Shown here piece by piece: positions 50,647 to 60,265 of a stretch of 64,000 nucleotides of DNA. The DNA is from Stenotrophomonas sp. UBA2124 (GTDB lineage: Bacteria; Pseudomonadota; Gammaproteobacteria; Xanthomonadales; Xanthomonadaceae). The stretch is taken from the NCBI GenBank assembly GCA_002329155.1, contig DCXY01000024.1:73571-137570 (forward strand), in the 5' to 3' direction. The notes beneath the pieces were generated by a model. The model saw only the letters and a list, made by a program, of their open reading frames with translations. It was not told the origin of the DNA and searched no databases. Position numbers and translations under genes: made by a program. Every line of letters begins with the position of its first letter. Positions within the stretch are counted from its first letter, which is position 1.

Positions 50647-53502
50647 ATGAACGCAGCTCCCCGTACCGCATTGCTGGCCGTCGCCCTCGGCGTCGCCCTT
50701 GGAGGGTTTGTCGGCGTGCCGCAGAGCGCGCTGGCCAAACCCGCCGCCACCGCCAAGGTGGACATTCCCTACGAAGAGTTCACCCTGCCCAACGGCCTGC
50801 GCGTGCTGGTGCATACCGACCGCAAGGCGCCGATCGTGGCGGTGAACCTCTGGTACCACGTCGGCAGCAAGGACGAGCCTGCTGGTCGCAGCGGCTTTGC
50901 CCACCTGTTTGAACACCTGATGTTCAACGGCAGCGAGAACGCGCCGGGCGAATACTTCACCCCGTTCGAAGCGGCCGGTGCCACCGACATGAACGGCACC
51001 ACCAATACCGACCGCACCAACTACTTCGAGAACATCCCGACCACCGCGCTGGACATGGCGCTGTGGATGGAGTCCGACCGCATGGGCCACCTGCTCGGCG
51101 CCATCGACCAGAAGACCCTGGACGAGCAGCGCGGCGTGGTGCAGAACGAAAAGCGCCAGGGCGAGAACCAGCCCTATGGCCAGATGCGTGAAGTGGTTTC
51201 GCGCACCATGTTCCCCAAGGGCCACCCGTACCACCACACCACCATTGGTTCGATGAACGACCTCAACGCGGCCTCGCTGGAGGACGTGAAGAACTGGTTC
51301 CGCACCTGGTACGGCCCCAACAACACGGTACTGGTGCTGGCCGGTGACATCGACCTGGCCACCGCCAAGGAGAAGGTTGCCAAATACTTCGGCGACATTC
51401 CGGCCACCCCGACCATGGCCCAGCCCAAGGTGGACGTGGCGGTGCTGGCAAAGGATGGCCGCACCGAGCTGGAGGACAAGGTGCCGCAGGTGCTGGTGCA
51501 GCGCATGTGGAACGTGCCGCAGGTGGGCGAGAAGGAAGCCGACCTGCTGGATCTCACCTCGCAGGTGCTCGGCGGCAGCGCCAGCTCGCGCCTGGACGAG
51601 CGGCTGGTGCACCGTGACAAGCTGGTGGACAGCATCAGCACCAGCAACTACGGCTCGCAGCTGGCCGGCAACTTCGCCATCCGCGCACTGGTCAAGCAGG
51701 GCGTGGACCCGGCCAGGGTGGAAGCCGTCATCGACGAAGAACTGCAGCGCCTGATCAAGGACGGCCCGACCGCTGAGGAGCTGGCGCGCGCCAAGACCGA
51801 TTACCGCGCCGGCTTCATCCGTGGCATCGAGCGCATCGGCGGCTTTGGCGGCAAGGCCGATGCACTGGCCTCGTGCGCCACCCTCACCGGTGACCCGGGC
51901 TGCTTCCGCGAATCGCTGGACACCGTGGCCAACGCCACCCCGGACAGCGTGCGCGCGGCCACCGCCAAGTGGCTGGGCAACCCCAGCCACACCTTCGTGG
52001 TCAAGCCGGGCGAGCGCAAGCCGCTGGTGGAAGAGGAGTCGGCCAAGCCGGCCCCGTTCCAGCTGCCGGCCGTGGACAGCAAGTACACCACCACCGCCAG
52101 CCAGGTGGACCGCAAGGCCGGTGTGCCGACCGTGGACACCTTCCCGTCGCTCACCTTCCCCAAGCTGCAGCACGCCACGCTGAAGAACGGCAGCAAGCTG
52201 ATCCTGGCCGAGCGCCATGAAGTGCCGGTGGTCAACATCAGCTACGAATTCGCCGGTGGCTATTCCAGCGACCACGGTGGCAAGCTCGGCACCGCCAACT
52301 TCGCCAGCCAGATGCTGGACGAAGGCTCGGGCCAGTTGAACTCGCTGCAGTTCAAGGCACGCGCCGAAGACCTGGGCGCACAGCTCAGCGCCGGTGCCGC
52401 GCTGGACGGTTCCAACGCCTACCTGTCGGCACTGAAGGAGAACCTGGACCCGTCGGTCAAGCTGTTCGCCGACATGCTGCGCACCCCGCGCTTCGACGCC
52501 TCGGAGATCGACCGCGTCAAGGGCCAGTGGCTCTCGGGCATCGCCCAGGAGAAGGCACGCCCGCAGACCGCCGCGCTGCGCGTGCTGCCGCCGCTGCTGT
52601 ACGGCAGCGACCACCCGTATGGCATGCCGTTCACCGGCAGTGGCACCGAGGCATCGGTCACCGCCATCAGCCGCGATGACCTGTTGAACTACCAGAAGCA
52701 GTGGCTGCGCCCGGAACAGGCCACCGTGATCGTGGTGGGTGACACCACCCTGGCGCAGATCGTGCCGGTGCTGAACAAGCACTTCGGCGACTGGAAGGGC
52801 GAGGGTGAGGCACCGGCCCGTGTGGAGGCACCGAAGGTGGACCGCCCGGCCACGCCGCGCGTGTTCCTGATCGACCAGCCGGGCGCCGTGCAGGCCAACA
52901 TCTATGCCGGCGAGCTGATGCCCTCCACCAAGGACGAGGGAGCGGTGAAGCTGGCCCTGTCCAACGACGTGCTCGGTGGCACCTTCACCTCACGGCTGAA
53001 CATGAACCTGCGCGAGGACAAGCACTGGTCCTACGGTGCGCACACGGTGATCACCCAGGCCCTGGGCCAGCGCCCGTTCCTGGGCGTGGCACCGGTGCAG
53101 ATCGACAAGACCGCCGAGTCCATTGCCGAGATGCAGCGCGAGATTGCCGACTACGCCACCGGCAAGGCGCCGGCCACCCAGGCCGAAGTGACCAAGGTGG
53201 TGGACAACGACCTGCGCAGCCAGCCGGGCGCCTACGAAACCGCGCAGGCGGTGATGGGCACCATCGGCGGCATCGTGCGTTATGACCGCCCGGACAACTG
53301 GGTGCAGCTGCGCAACGCGCAGGTGGCTGCATTCACCCCGGAGCAGGCCAACGCGGCGGCCAGGTCCATCGACGCCAAGGCACTGACCTGGGTGATCGTG
53401 GGTGATCTGTCCAAGATCGAAGCCCCGATCCGCGCGCTGAAGCTGGGCGAGGTCAGCGTCATCGACGCCGACGGCAAGCCGGTGGCTGCCAAGGCCAAGT
53501 AA
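50647..53502 (+). CDS. M16 family zinc metallopeptidase
   Basis: This 951-residue protein starts at 50647 with a signal peptide (MNAAPRTALLAVALGVALGG). It has two M16 halves. The N-terminal one carries the inverted zinc motif HLFEH (His86, Glu89, His90), with the further glutamate in the EQRGVVQNEKR stretch. The C-terminal half lacks the motif and is the usual inactive partner. The chosen ATG follows AAGGAAAGTGG. The family processes peptides in the periplasm. Confidence 0.92.
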   Translation: MNAAPRTALLAVALGVALGGFVGVPQSALAKPAATAKVDIPYEEFTLPNGLRVLVHTDRKAPIVAVNLWYHVGSKDEPAGRSGFAHLFEHLMFNGSENAPGEYFTPFEAAGATDMNGTTNTDRTNYFENIPTTALDMALWMESDRMGHLLGAIDQKTLDEQRGVVQNEKRQGENQPYGQMREVVSRTMFPKGHPYHHTTIGSMNDLNAASLEDVKNWFRTWYGPNNTVLVLAGDIDLATAKEKVAKYFGDIPATPTMAQPKVDVAVLAKDGRTELEDKVPQVLVQRMWNVPQVGEKEADLLDLTSQVLGGSASSRLDERLVHRDKLVDSISTSNYGSQLAGNFAIRALVKQGVDPARVEAVIDEELQRLIKDGPTAEELARAKTDYRAGFIRGIERIGGFGGKADALASCATLTGDPGCFRESLDTVANATPDSVRAATAKWLGNPSHTFVVKPGERKPLVEEESAKPAPFQLPAVDSKYTTTASQVDRKAGVPTVDTFPSLTFPKLQHATLKNGSKLILAERHEVPVVNISYEFAGGYSSDHGGKLGTANFASQMLDEGSGQLNSLQFKARAEDLGAQLSAGAALDGSNAYLSALKENLDPSVKLFADMLRTPRFDASEIDRVKGQWLSGIAQEKARPQTAALRVLPPLLYGSDHPYGMPFTGSGTEASVTAISRDDLLNYQKQWLRPEQATVIVVGDTTLAQIVPVLNKHFGDWKGEGEAPARVEAPKVDRPATPRVFLIDQPGAVQANIYAGELMPSTKDEGAVKLALSNDVLGGTFTSRLNMNLREDKHWSYGAHTVITQALGQRPFLGVAPVQIDKTAESIAEMQREIADYATGKAPATQAEVTKVVDNDLRSQPGAYETAQAVMGTIGGIVRYDRPDNWVQLRNAQVAAFTPEQANAAARSIDAKALTWVIVGDLSKIEAPIRALKLGEVSVIDADGKPVAAKAK

Positions 53503-53520
53503 TCAGGCCGCGCAGCAACT

Positions 53521-53548
53521 CAAGCCCCTCTTTCACAAGCGGGGCTTG
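53521..53548 (+). terminator. Hairpin after the M16 peptidase gene
   Basis: CAAGCCCC (53521-53528) and GGGGCTTG (53541-53548) pair around a 12-base loop, 19 bp after the stop. No strong T run follows, so rho-independent termination is uncertain. Confidence 0.45.
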
Positions 53549-53555
53549 AGCCTCT

Positions 53556-53637
53556 CCCCCGCAAGCGGGAGAGCGTTTGACCGCGATGATTTGAGCCCCT
53601 CTCCCGCTTGCGGGAGAGGGGTTGGGGTGAGGGCTGG
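53556..53637. repeat. G+C-rich palindromic repeats
   Basis: CCCCGCAAGCGGG and a CCCCTCTCCCGCTTGCGGGA hairpin lie in the 372-bp gap before the DUF4156 gene. Apart from these, the gap has no gene that I can support. Confidence 0.7.
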
Positions 53638-53874
53638 CTCCACGCGCAACGCCCGGCCGGCCCCGTGTTCTGCGCTCGCCCTACGCAAGCGGGAGCATCG
53701 CCCACGCATGGCGGCACATACCCTCAGCGCATTACGTCACAAAGCCTCCGCAGCCGCATGCCAGCCCCTGAAGGCATGAAACCCACGGATCATGACGTGT
53801 TCATCCATTCGCGGCACAATCCGTTCTGGATTCATCGCCCCTCGTCTTACGCCGCCTCCAACAAGGAATCGTCC

Positions 53875-54192
53875 ATGCGCGTTCTTCTGCTTTCCGCCCT
53901 CATCGCCAGCACGGCGGCCTGCACCTGGGTGCCGATCGAGTCCGGTGGCAAGTCGGTGCGCGTGCTGCCGGCCGGCCCGGTGGCGCCGGGTTGCGTGACC
54001 AAGGGCGAGATTGTTGTCTCGGTGAAGGACAAGGTGGCCTTCTACAACCGCAACCCCCTGCGCGTGCAGGAGGAGCTGGAAACCCTGGCCCGCAACGAGG
54101 CGCCCAGCGCCGGTGCCAATGCCATCCAGGCCACCAGCCCGCCGGCCGATGGCAGCCAGCGTTTTGCCGCCTACCAGTGCCCGCCCCGCTGA
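53875..54192 (+). CDS. DUF4156 family lipoprotein
   Basis: This 105-residue protein has a lipoprotein signal (MRVLLLSALIASTAAC, lipobox STAAC). The mature sequence has the DUF4156 pattern: VRVLPAGPVAPGCVTKGEI, then EELETLARNEAPSAGANAIQ and a closing YQCPP. The start was chosen at 53875 because the signal peptide begins there. The family's role in the envelope is unknown. Confidence 0.82.
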   Translation: MRVLLLSALIASTAACTWVPIESGGKSVRVLPAGPVAPGCVTKGEIVVSVKDKVAFYNRNPLRVQEELETLARNEAPSAGANAIQATSPPADGSQRFAAYQCPPR

Positions 54193-54312
54193 GGGCAGGC
54201 CTGCGGCCACCGCTGGTGCTTCCATACGCCAGCGTGTGAATTTGTAAAGATGCGGTAAAAATGTGCAGACGCTAGAATAGCGCCCCCTTCGCCTGAGTCT
54301 TGGCGCTTTCCG

Positions 54313-55329
54313 ATGCCTTTCCAGAATGTCTCGATCGCGGGACTGGCGCATATTGATGCGCCGAATACGCTGACCTCCAAGGAAATCAACGAGCGTCTCC
54401 AGCCCACGCTGGAGCGCCTGGGCATTCGTGCCGACGTGCTGGGCGATATCGCCGGCATCCACGCGCGGCGCCTGTGGGACCAGGGTACGCAGGCCTCGGA
54501 TGCGGCCACCATGGCCGGGCAGAAGGCGCTGGAAGATGCCGGCATCACCGCCGACAGGATCGGCCTGCTGGTCAACACCTCGGTCAGCCGTGATTACCTG
54601 GAGCCGTCCACCGCCTCCATCGTGTCCGGCAACCTGGGCATTGGCGAGGAGTGCGTGACCTTCGATATCGCCAACGCCTGCCTGGCCTTCATCAACGGCA
54701 TGGACGTGGCCGCGCGCATGCTGGAGCGCGGCGACATCGACTACGCGCTGATCGTGGACGGCGAAAGCTCCAACCTGGTCTATGAAAAGACGCTGGAGCG
54801 CATGATGTCCCCGGACATCACCGCGCAGCAGCTGCGCGACGAAGTGGCCGCGCTGACCACCGGTTCGGGCGCTGCGGCCATGGTGCTGGCGCGTGCCGAC
54901 CTGGTGCCGGACGCACCGCGCTACAAGGGTGGCGTGACCCGTGCGGCCAACCAGTGGAACAAGCTGTGCGTGGGCAATCTGGACCGCATGGTCACCGACA
55001 CCCGCATGCTGCTGATCGAAGGCATCAAGCTGGCCACCAAGACCTTCGAGGCGACCCGCCAGGCCCTGGGCTGGGCGGTGGACGAGATTGACCAGTTCGT
55101 GATCCACCAGGTCAGCCAGCCGCACACCAATGCCTTCATCAAGGCCTTCGGCATCGACCCGAAGAAGGTGATGACCATCTTCGGCGAGCACGGCAACATC
55201 GGCCCGGCCTCGGTGCCGATCGTGCTGAGCAAGCTGCGCCAGCTGGGCAAGCTCAAGAAGGGCGACCGCGTGGCACTGATGGGCATCGGCTCGGGCCTGA
55301 ACTGCACCATGGCCGAGGTGGTCTGGTAA
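54313..55329 (+). CDS. oleA: OleA, acyl-CoA:acyl-CoA condensing thiolase
   Basis: This 338-residue protein condenses two long-chain acyl-CoAs in a non-decarboxylative Claisen reaction, the first step of long-chain olefin synthesis. Its length is typical of OleA. The catalytic residues known from Xanthomonas OleA are in the expected places: Glu97, Cys123 (FDIANACLAF), His265 (IHQVSQPHTN) and Asn295 (HGNIGPAS), allowing for a constant offset of 20 in published tagged numbering. oleB, oleC and oleD follow on the same strand. Confidence 0.95.
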   Translation: MPFQNVSIAGLAHIDAPNTLTSKEINERLQPTLERLGIRADVLGDIAGIHARRLWDQGTQASDAATMAGQKALEDAGITADRIGLLVNTSVSRDYLEPSTASIVSGNLGIGEECVTFDIANACLAFINGMDVAARMLERGDIDYALIVDGESSNLVYEKTLERMMSPDITAQQLRDEVAALTTGSGAAAMVLARADLVPDAPRYKGGVTRAANQWNKLCVGNLDRMVTDTRMLLIEGIKLATKTFEATRQALGWAVDEIDQFVIHQVSQPHTNAFIKAFGIDPKKVMTIFGEHGNIGPASVPIVLSKLRQLGKLKKGDRVALMGIGSGLNCTMAEVVW

Positions 55330-55339
55330 CAGCCGTATT

Positions 55340-55388
55340 CCCTTCTCCCCTTGCGGGAGAAGGTGCCCCGAAGGGGCGGAAGAGGGGG
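55340..55388. repeat. G+C-rich palindromic repeat
   Basis: A CCTTCTCCCCTTGCGGGAGAAGG-type hairpin and a CCCCGAAGGGG hairpin lie in the oleA-oleB gap of 227 bp. Confidence 0.7.
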
Positions 55389-55556
55389 AGCGTCAGGTAC
55401 GCTGCCCGGAGCGACATGACAAGGCCCGGTGCCTTCGCTTCGCTCCATCCTCTTCATACCCTCGCCGCTGAAGGGCGAGGGGCGTTGACAGCGGCCTGGT
55501 ACAGGCCGGCGCAGCCACAGGGCCGGTCATGCCGGCCTTTTTCGCAGGTGCGACCC

Positions 55557-56450
55557 ATGAACAAGCTCCCCGGTTACCCCAGCAACACCCACCGTTTCGA
55601 GGTACGCCCCGGCCTGTCGATGAACTACATCGACGAGGGCCCGCGCGATGGCGAGGTGGTGGTGATGCTGCATGGCAACCCGTCGTGGAGCTATCTGTGG
55701 CGGCACCTGGTCAACGGCCTGAGCGACAAATACCGCTGCATCGTGCCGGACCACATCGGCATGGGCCTGAGCGACAAGCCGGACGACAGCCGCTACGACT
55801 ACACCCTGCAGTCGCGCGTGGACGACGTGGACGCGCTGCTGCGGCACCTGGGCATCACCGGCCCGGTGACGCTGGCCGTGCACGACTGGGGCGGCATGAT
55901 CGGCTTCGGCTGGGCGCTGTCGCACAACGCGCAGGTCAAGCGCCTGATCATCACCAACACCGCCGCCTTCCCGCTGCCGCCGGAAAAGCCCATGCCCTGG
56001 CAGATTGCCATGGGCCGCCACTGGGGCCCGGGCGAGTGGTTCATCCGCACCTTCAATGCGTTCTCCTCCGGCGCCTCGTGGCTGGGCGTGAGCCGGCGCA
56101 TGCCGGCCGACGTGCGCCGCGCCTACGTGGCGCCGTATGACAGCTGGGACAACCGCATCTCCACCATCCGCTTCATGCAGGACATTCCGCTGTCGCCGAA
56201 TGACAAGGCCTGGCCGCTGCTGGAACGTGCCGCCGCCGCGCTGCCGTCCTTCGCCGACCGCCCGGCGTATATCGCCTGGGGCCTGCGCGACATCTGCTTC
56301 GACCATCACTTCCTCAGCGGTTTCCGCAAGGCACTGCCACAGGCCGAAGTGACTGAATTCCAGGACGCCAACCACTACGTGCTGGAAGACAAGCACGAAG
56401 TGATAGTGCCGGCGGTGCGCGCCTTCCTGGAACGCAACCCCATCCAGTAA
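55557..56450 (+). CDS. oleB: OleB, alpha/beta-hydrolase (beta-lactone decarboxylase)
   Basis: This 297-residue alpha/beta-hydrolase is related to haloalkane dehalogenases. In olefin synthesis OleB decarboxylates the beta-lactone to the alkene. The nucleophile is Asp110 in AVHDWGGMIG, the base His273 in QDANHYVLED, and the oxyanion HGNPS sits near 39-43. I used the ATG at 55557. It is the second gene of the cluster. Confidence 0.93.
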   Translation: MNKLPGYPSNTHRFEVRPGLSMNYIDEGPRDGEVVVMLHGNPSWSYLWRHLVNGLSDKYRCIVPDHIGMGLSDKPDDSRYDYTLQSRVDDVDALLRHLGITGPVTLAVHDWGGMIGFGWALSHNAQVKRLIITNTAAFPLPPEKPMPWQIAMGRHWGPGEWFIRTFNAFSSGASWLGVSRRMPADVRRAYVAPYDSWDNRISTIRFMQDIPLSPNDKAWPLLERAAAALPSFADRPAYIAWGLRDICFDHHFLSGFRKALPQAEVTEFQDANHYVLEDKHEVIVPAVRAFLERNPIQ

Positions 56451-56516
56451 CGGGCGGTTACACGCTCCTGCACGGGGGTGTGCCACGCTGTGGCACTTTC
56501 CGTAGCGGAGTGTGGG

Positions 56517-57206
56517 ATGGATCTGGACAGCCTGGACCGTCGCTTGCGTGACAGCGTGCAGGACCACGCGCTCAGCCCGCAGGAGAAAGTGGAACTGCGC
56601 GAACTCGGCAACGAGCTGCCGCCGGACCGGTTACGCTTCCTGCGCAACCGTGCCTTCGACATTGCGCGCGAGCAGACCGCCGCCTCGCCTGCCGATGCAC
56701 TGGCCCTGCTGAAGTGGCTGGAACAGGTGGTGCGCACGCTCGATGCCACCAGCGCGCTGCCGGATACCCTGAGCAGCGCCTATTTCTCGCCCGGCGATGC
56801 CTGCATGCAGCGCCTGCGTGGCCTGTGCACCGGCGCACGGCAGACGCTGGACATCTGCGTGTTCACCATCTCCGACGACCGCCTCACCCAGGGAATACTG
56901 GAAGCCCACACGCGCGGCGTGGCGGTGCGCATCATCAGCGACAACGACAAGCAGTACGACGCCGGCAGCGACATCCGCCGCCTGCATGGGGCCGGCATCG
57001 CCGTGCACGTGGACCCGAGCCAGTACCACATGCACAACAAGTTCGCGCTGTTCGATGGCCGCCAGCTGGCCAATGGCAGCTTCAACTGGACGCGCACTGC
57101 CACCGAGTACAACGACGAGAACCTGGTGGTCACCAACGACCACAACCTGGTGCGCAGCTTCGCCCAGGAGTTCGAGCAGATGTGGGCGCGCTACAGACCG
57201 CTGTGA
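56517..57206 (+). CDS. Phospholipase D-like nuclease domain protein
   Basis: This 229-residue protein (start MDLDSLDRRLRDS) has a helical N-terminal 90 residues and a C-terminal PLD-like domain with one HKD motif: HMHNKFALFDGRQLANGSFN, about residues 179-198. A single HKD copy suggests a dimer. It lies inside the ole cluster, on the same strand, and has no obvious part in olefin synthesis. Confidence 0.8.
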   Translation: MDLDSLDRRLRDSVQDHALSPQEKVELRELGNELPPDRLRFLRNRAFDIAREQTAASPADALALLKWLEQVVRTLDATSALPDTLSSAYFSPGDACMQRLRGLCTGARQTLDICVFTISDDRLTQGILEAHTRGVAVRIISDNDKQYDAGSDIRRLHGAGIAVHVDPSQYHMHNKFALFDGRQLANGSFNWTRTATEYNDENLVVTNDHNLVRSFAQEFEQMWARYRPL

Positions 57207-57255
57207 GCGGCACGGCCAACGCGTCTACGCGCCGGCCATCACGCCCGACTGCCCA

Positions 57256-57687
57256 TCACGCCGCGATGGGCGTATTCGGTGGCGACGACGGGCTGTTGCC
57301 GTTGTCGTCGGGATGGTTGTTGTCATTGTCCGCATCATCGCGCCAGCGCCAGTCGGCCAGTGTGAGCGGGGCCATGCCGTGGGCCACGCGTGCGCGGTCG
57401 CATTGCGAACTGGCCACGCCGTTCTCCCACGACGCATCCACCTCGCGGCAGACGCTGGGCCGGTTGGGGTGGATGCTGCAGCGGGAGTACACGCCGATGT
57501 CGGCATCCAGCGCCACGCAGCGGATCGGGTCCGAATAGGTGCCTTGCATGCACAGCCGGTGGCCGTCCAGGCGCTGGGTGAGCTGGTGCGGCACGCCGCC
57601 TTCGGTGACCTCGTCCGATTCCATCCAATGGAACGCGACGCGGTACTGGGTGCAGCAGGCGCCGCAGGTCAGGCAGGGATGGGGCAT
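57256..57687 (-). CDS. YkgJ family cysteine-cluster protein
   Basis: This 143-residue protein begins MPHPCLTCGACCTQYRVAFH. The CxxCGxCC motif, and later cysteines in RLCMQGTYSDPIRC and SRCSIHPNRPSVC, fit the YkgJ/FliB-like metal-binding family. The tail is rich in Asn, Asp and Pro. It lies on the minus strand between the PLD-like gene and oleC. It is also an unusual insertion in the ole locus. Confidence 0.82.
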   Translation of the reverse strand: MPHPCLTCGACCTQYRVAFHWMESDEVTEGGVPHQLTQRLDGHRLCMQGTYSDPIRCVALDADIGVYSRCSIHPNRPSVCREVDASWENGVASSQCDRARVAHGMAPLTLADWRWRDDADNDNNHPDDNGNSPSSPPNTPIAA

Positions 57688-57792
57688 GGGAAACCGACCT
57701 TTGGACGGCAGGCGGGTGCGGAGGGAAGGCGCAGAATTTTCCACGCTGCCGGGCCGCGCGCAAGAATTTTCTTCAGCGGCGACAATAGAAAG

Positions 57793-59436
57793 ATGAACAA
57801 CCCCTGCAATATCGCCGCCCGCCTGCCCGAGCTGGCGCGTGAACGCCCCGACCAGATCGCCATCCGCTGCCCGGGCCGGCCCGGCGCCGGCGGCATGGCC
57901 GCTTACGACGTCACCCTCGACTACCGCAGCCTGGACCGCCGCAGCGACGCCATCGCCGCCGGCCTGGCCGGCTACGGCATCGGCCGTGGCGTGCGCACCG
58001 TGGTGATGGTGCGGCCGGGGCCGGAGTTCTTCCTGCTGATGTTCGCGCTGTTCAAGATCGGCGCCGTGCCGGTGCTGGTGGACCCGGGCATCGACAAGCG
58101 CGCGCTGCGCCAATGCCTGGACGAGGCACAGGCCGAGGCCTTCATCGGCATACCGCTGGCCCAGCTGGCGCGCCGCCTGCTGGGCTGGTCGCGCTCGGCC
58201 ACCCGCCTGGTCACCGTGGGCCGGCGCTGGCTGTGGGGCGGCACCACCCTGGCGAAGATCGAAGCGGCAGGTGCGGGTGCGGGCAGCCAGCTGGCAGATA
58301 CCGCCGGCGATGACGTGGCGGCCATTCTGTTCACCAGTGGCTCCACCGGCGTGCCGAAGGGCGTGGTCTATCGCCACCGGCACTTTCTGGGGCAGGTGGA
58401 GCTGCTGCGCAACGCCTTCGGCATGCAGCCCGGTGGCGTGGACCTGCCCACCTTCCCGCCGTTCGCGCTGTTCGACCCGGCGCTGGGGCTGACCTCGGTG
58501 ATCCCGGACATGGACCCGACCCGTCCCGGCAGCGCCGACCCGCGCAGGCTGCACGATGCGATTAACCGTTTCGGCGTGACCCAGCTGTTCGGCTCGCCGG
58601 CCCTGATGCGCGTGCTGGCCGAACACGGCCAGCCGCTGCCGACCGTGACCCGCGCCACCTCGGCCGGCGCGCCGGTGCCACCGGACACCGTGGCCAGGAT
58701 ACGCGCGCTGATGCCGGAGGACGGCCAGTTCTGGACGCCTTACGGCGCAACCGAATGCCTGCCGGTGGCGGTCATCGAAGGCCGCGAACTGGAAGCCACG
58801 CGCGATGAAACCGAGGCCGGTGCCGGCACCTGCGTAGGCAGCGTGGTGCCTCCCAATGAAGTGCGCATCATCGCCATCACCGACGCGCCCATCGCCGACT
58901 GGAGCGGCGTGCACGAGCTGCCGGTGGGCGAGGTGGGCGAGATCACCGTGGTCGGCCCGACCACCACCGACAGCTACTACAACCGCCCGCAGGCCACCGC
59001 CGCGGCCAAGATCCGCGAAGTGCTGGCCGACGGCAGCGAGCGCATCGTGCACCGCATGGGCGACGTGGGCTGGTTCGACACGCAGGGCCGGTTGTGGTTC
59101 TGCGGCCGCAAGACCCAGCGCGTGGAGACTGCTACTGGCCCGCTGTACACCGAGCAGGTGGAGCCGATGTTCAACACCGTGTCCGGCGTGCGCCGCACTG
59201 CATTGGTCGGCATCGGTGCGCTGGGCCAGCAGCTGCCGGTGCTGTGCTACGAACTGCAGCCCGGTGCCGACGCCTCGGTGGTGGAACCGCAGCTGCGTGC
59301 CCTGGCGGCGGCGCAGCCGAAGCTGGCGGGTATCGAGCACTTCCTGCGGCACGATGGTTTCCCGGTGGATATCCGCCACAACGCCAAGATCGGACGCGAG
59401 AAGCTGGCGGTGTGGGCGGGGGCGCGGGTGGGTTGA
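57793..59436 (+). CDS. oleC: OleC, AMP-dependent beta-lactone synthetase
   Basis: This 547-residue adenylate-forming enzyme has the P-loop motif LFTSGSTGVPKGVVY (about 178-192), YGATECLPVAV and the C-terminal core GDVGWFDTQGRLWFCGRK. In the olefin pathway OleC makes a beta-lactone from a beta-hydroxy acid. The start MNNPCNIAARLP at 57793 was used; the longer frame runs antisense through the YkgJ gene. Confidence 0.93.
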   Translation: MNNPCNIAARLPELARERPDQIAIRCPGRPGAGGMAAYDVTLDYRSLDRRSDAIAAGLAGYGIGRGVRTVVMVRPGPEFFLLMFALFKIGAVPVLVDPGIDKRALRQCLDEAQAEAFIGIPLAQLARRLLGWSRSATRLVTVGRRWLWGGTTLAKIEAAGAGAGSQLADTAGDDVAAILFTSGSTGVPKGVVYRHRHFLGQVELLRNAFGMQPGGVDLPTFPPFALFDPALGLTSVIPDMDPTRPGSADPRRLHDAINRFGVTQLFGSPALMRVLAEHGQPLPTVTRATSAGAPVPPDTVARIRALMPEDGQFWTPYGATECLPVAVIEGRELEATRDETEAGAGTCVGSVVPPNEVRIIAITDAPIADWSGVHELPVGEVGEITVVGPTTTDSYYNRPQATAAAKIREVLADGSERIVHRMGDVGWFDTQGRLWFCGRKTQRVETATGPLYTEQVEPMFNTVSGVRRTALVGIGALGQQLPVLCYELQPGADASVVEPQLRALAAAQPKLAGIEHFLRHDGFPVDIRHNAKIGREKLAVWAGARVG

Positions 59437-59444
59437 GAAGAGCT

Positions 59445-59574
59445 ACCCCTCCCCAACCCTCCCCTTTGCTGCGCAAAAGGGAGGGGGGCGATCGCGCGAG
59501 CGTTGGGGGTCTCGGTAAAGCCGCTTCTACCCCCTCCCTTGCGCCGAAGGCGGAGGGGAGGGTTGGGGAGGGGT
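59445..59574. repeat. Palindromic repeat element, left partner of the DUF559 gene
   Basis: Two hairpin arms (CCTCCCCTTTGCTGCG and CCTTGCGCCGAAGGCGG) enclose a central segment, 59487-59530. The same element occurs at 60049-60177, but there the centre is inverted. Confidence 0.85.
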
Positions 59575-59582
59575 AAAGCCTT

Positions 59583-59933
59583 TCACCCTCGCCCGTTCCC
59601 ACGCTCAAGCTGCCTCAGAATGTCCTCCAGCACCTCCGTCGTCTGCTGCAGCACCGCGTCGTTCCAGTAGCGCAGCACGCGGTATCCAAGCGCTTCCAGC
59701 GCCGCCGTCCGCAGCTGGTCGTACTCCGAACGGGCGGCATGCTGGCCGCCATCGAGTTCGATGATCAGATGCTGCGCCGGACAGGCGAAGTCCACGATGT
59801 AACCCGCCAACGGCACCTGCCGCCGGAAGCGATGACCTGCCAGATGGTGACGCCGCAGGAACCGCCACAGATGGCGTTCGGCATCGGTAGGCGCGTTCCG
59901 CAGATGCCGGGCGCGTCTGCGCAGTGGGTGCAT
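59583..59933 (-). CDS. DUF559 (Vsr-like) nuclease domain protein
   Basis: This 116-residue protein is an endonuclease-fold domain of the DUF559/Vsr type. It begins MHPLRRRARHLRNAPTDAE and has the stretches RHHLAGHRFRRQVPLAGYIVDFAC and LIIELDGGQHAAR, with the catalytic aspartate and glutamate in VDF and ELDG. It ends VLRYWNDAVLQQTTEVLE. Flanking repeats at 59445 and 60049 suggest that it can be gained as a unit. It lies between oleC and oleD in opposite direction. Confidence 0.85.
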   Translation of the reverse strand: MHPLRRRARHLRNAPTDAERHLWRFLRRHHLAGHRFRRQVPLAGYIVDFACPAQHLIIELDGGQHAARSEYDQLRTAALEALGYRVLRYWNDAVLQQTTEVLEDILRQLERGNGRG

Positions 59934-60048
59934 GGCGTTCTCTTCTGCGAGGGGCAGAAAGAGTGTGTGGATGTGTGTGGTGTGTGGGATTCGGGGAGAT
60001 GCGCGATTGGGGACGGGTGGGGTGCTGAGGGGTGGTTGGGATTTCTTT

Positions 60049-60177
60049 ACCCCTCCCCAGCCCTCCCCTTTGCTGCGCAAAAGGGAGGGGGCAGAAGCGG
60101 CTTCACCGTGATCCCAACGCTCGCGCGATCAGCCCCCTCCCTTGCGCCGAAGGCGGAGGGGAGGGTTGGGGAGGGGT
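60049..60177. repeat. Palindromic repeat element, right partner of the DUF559 gene
   Basis: This element has the same outer arms as 59445-59574 in the same orientation. The centre (60091-60133) matches the reverse complement of the left element's centre at about 38 of 43 positions by eye. Confidence 0.85.
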
Positions 60178-60265
60178 AAAAGCATCCCACTCCGGCACCC
60201 CGCCCATGCTGCGATACTTGCCGTTGGATTGCCGGCACACAGGCCGGTAGCAGAGGTAGGTACTG

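Noticed and set aside
50608..52782. Long minus-strand frame inside the M16 peptidase gene
   Set aside because: It lies opposite a clear HLFEH metallopeptidase and translates to His/Gly/Val-rich sequence typical of antisense high-G+C frames.
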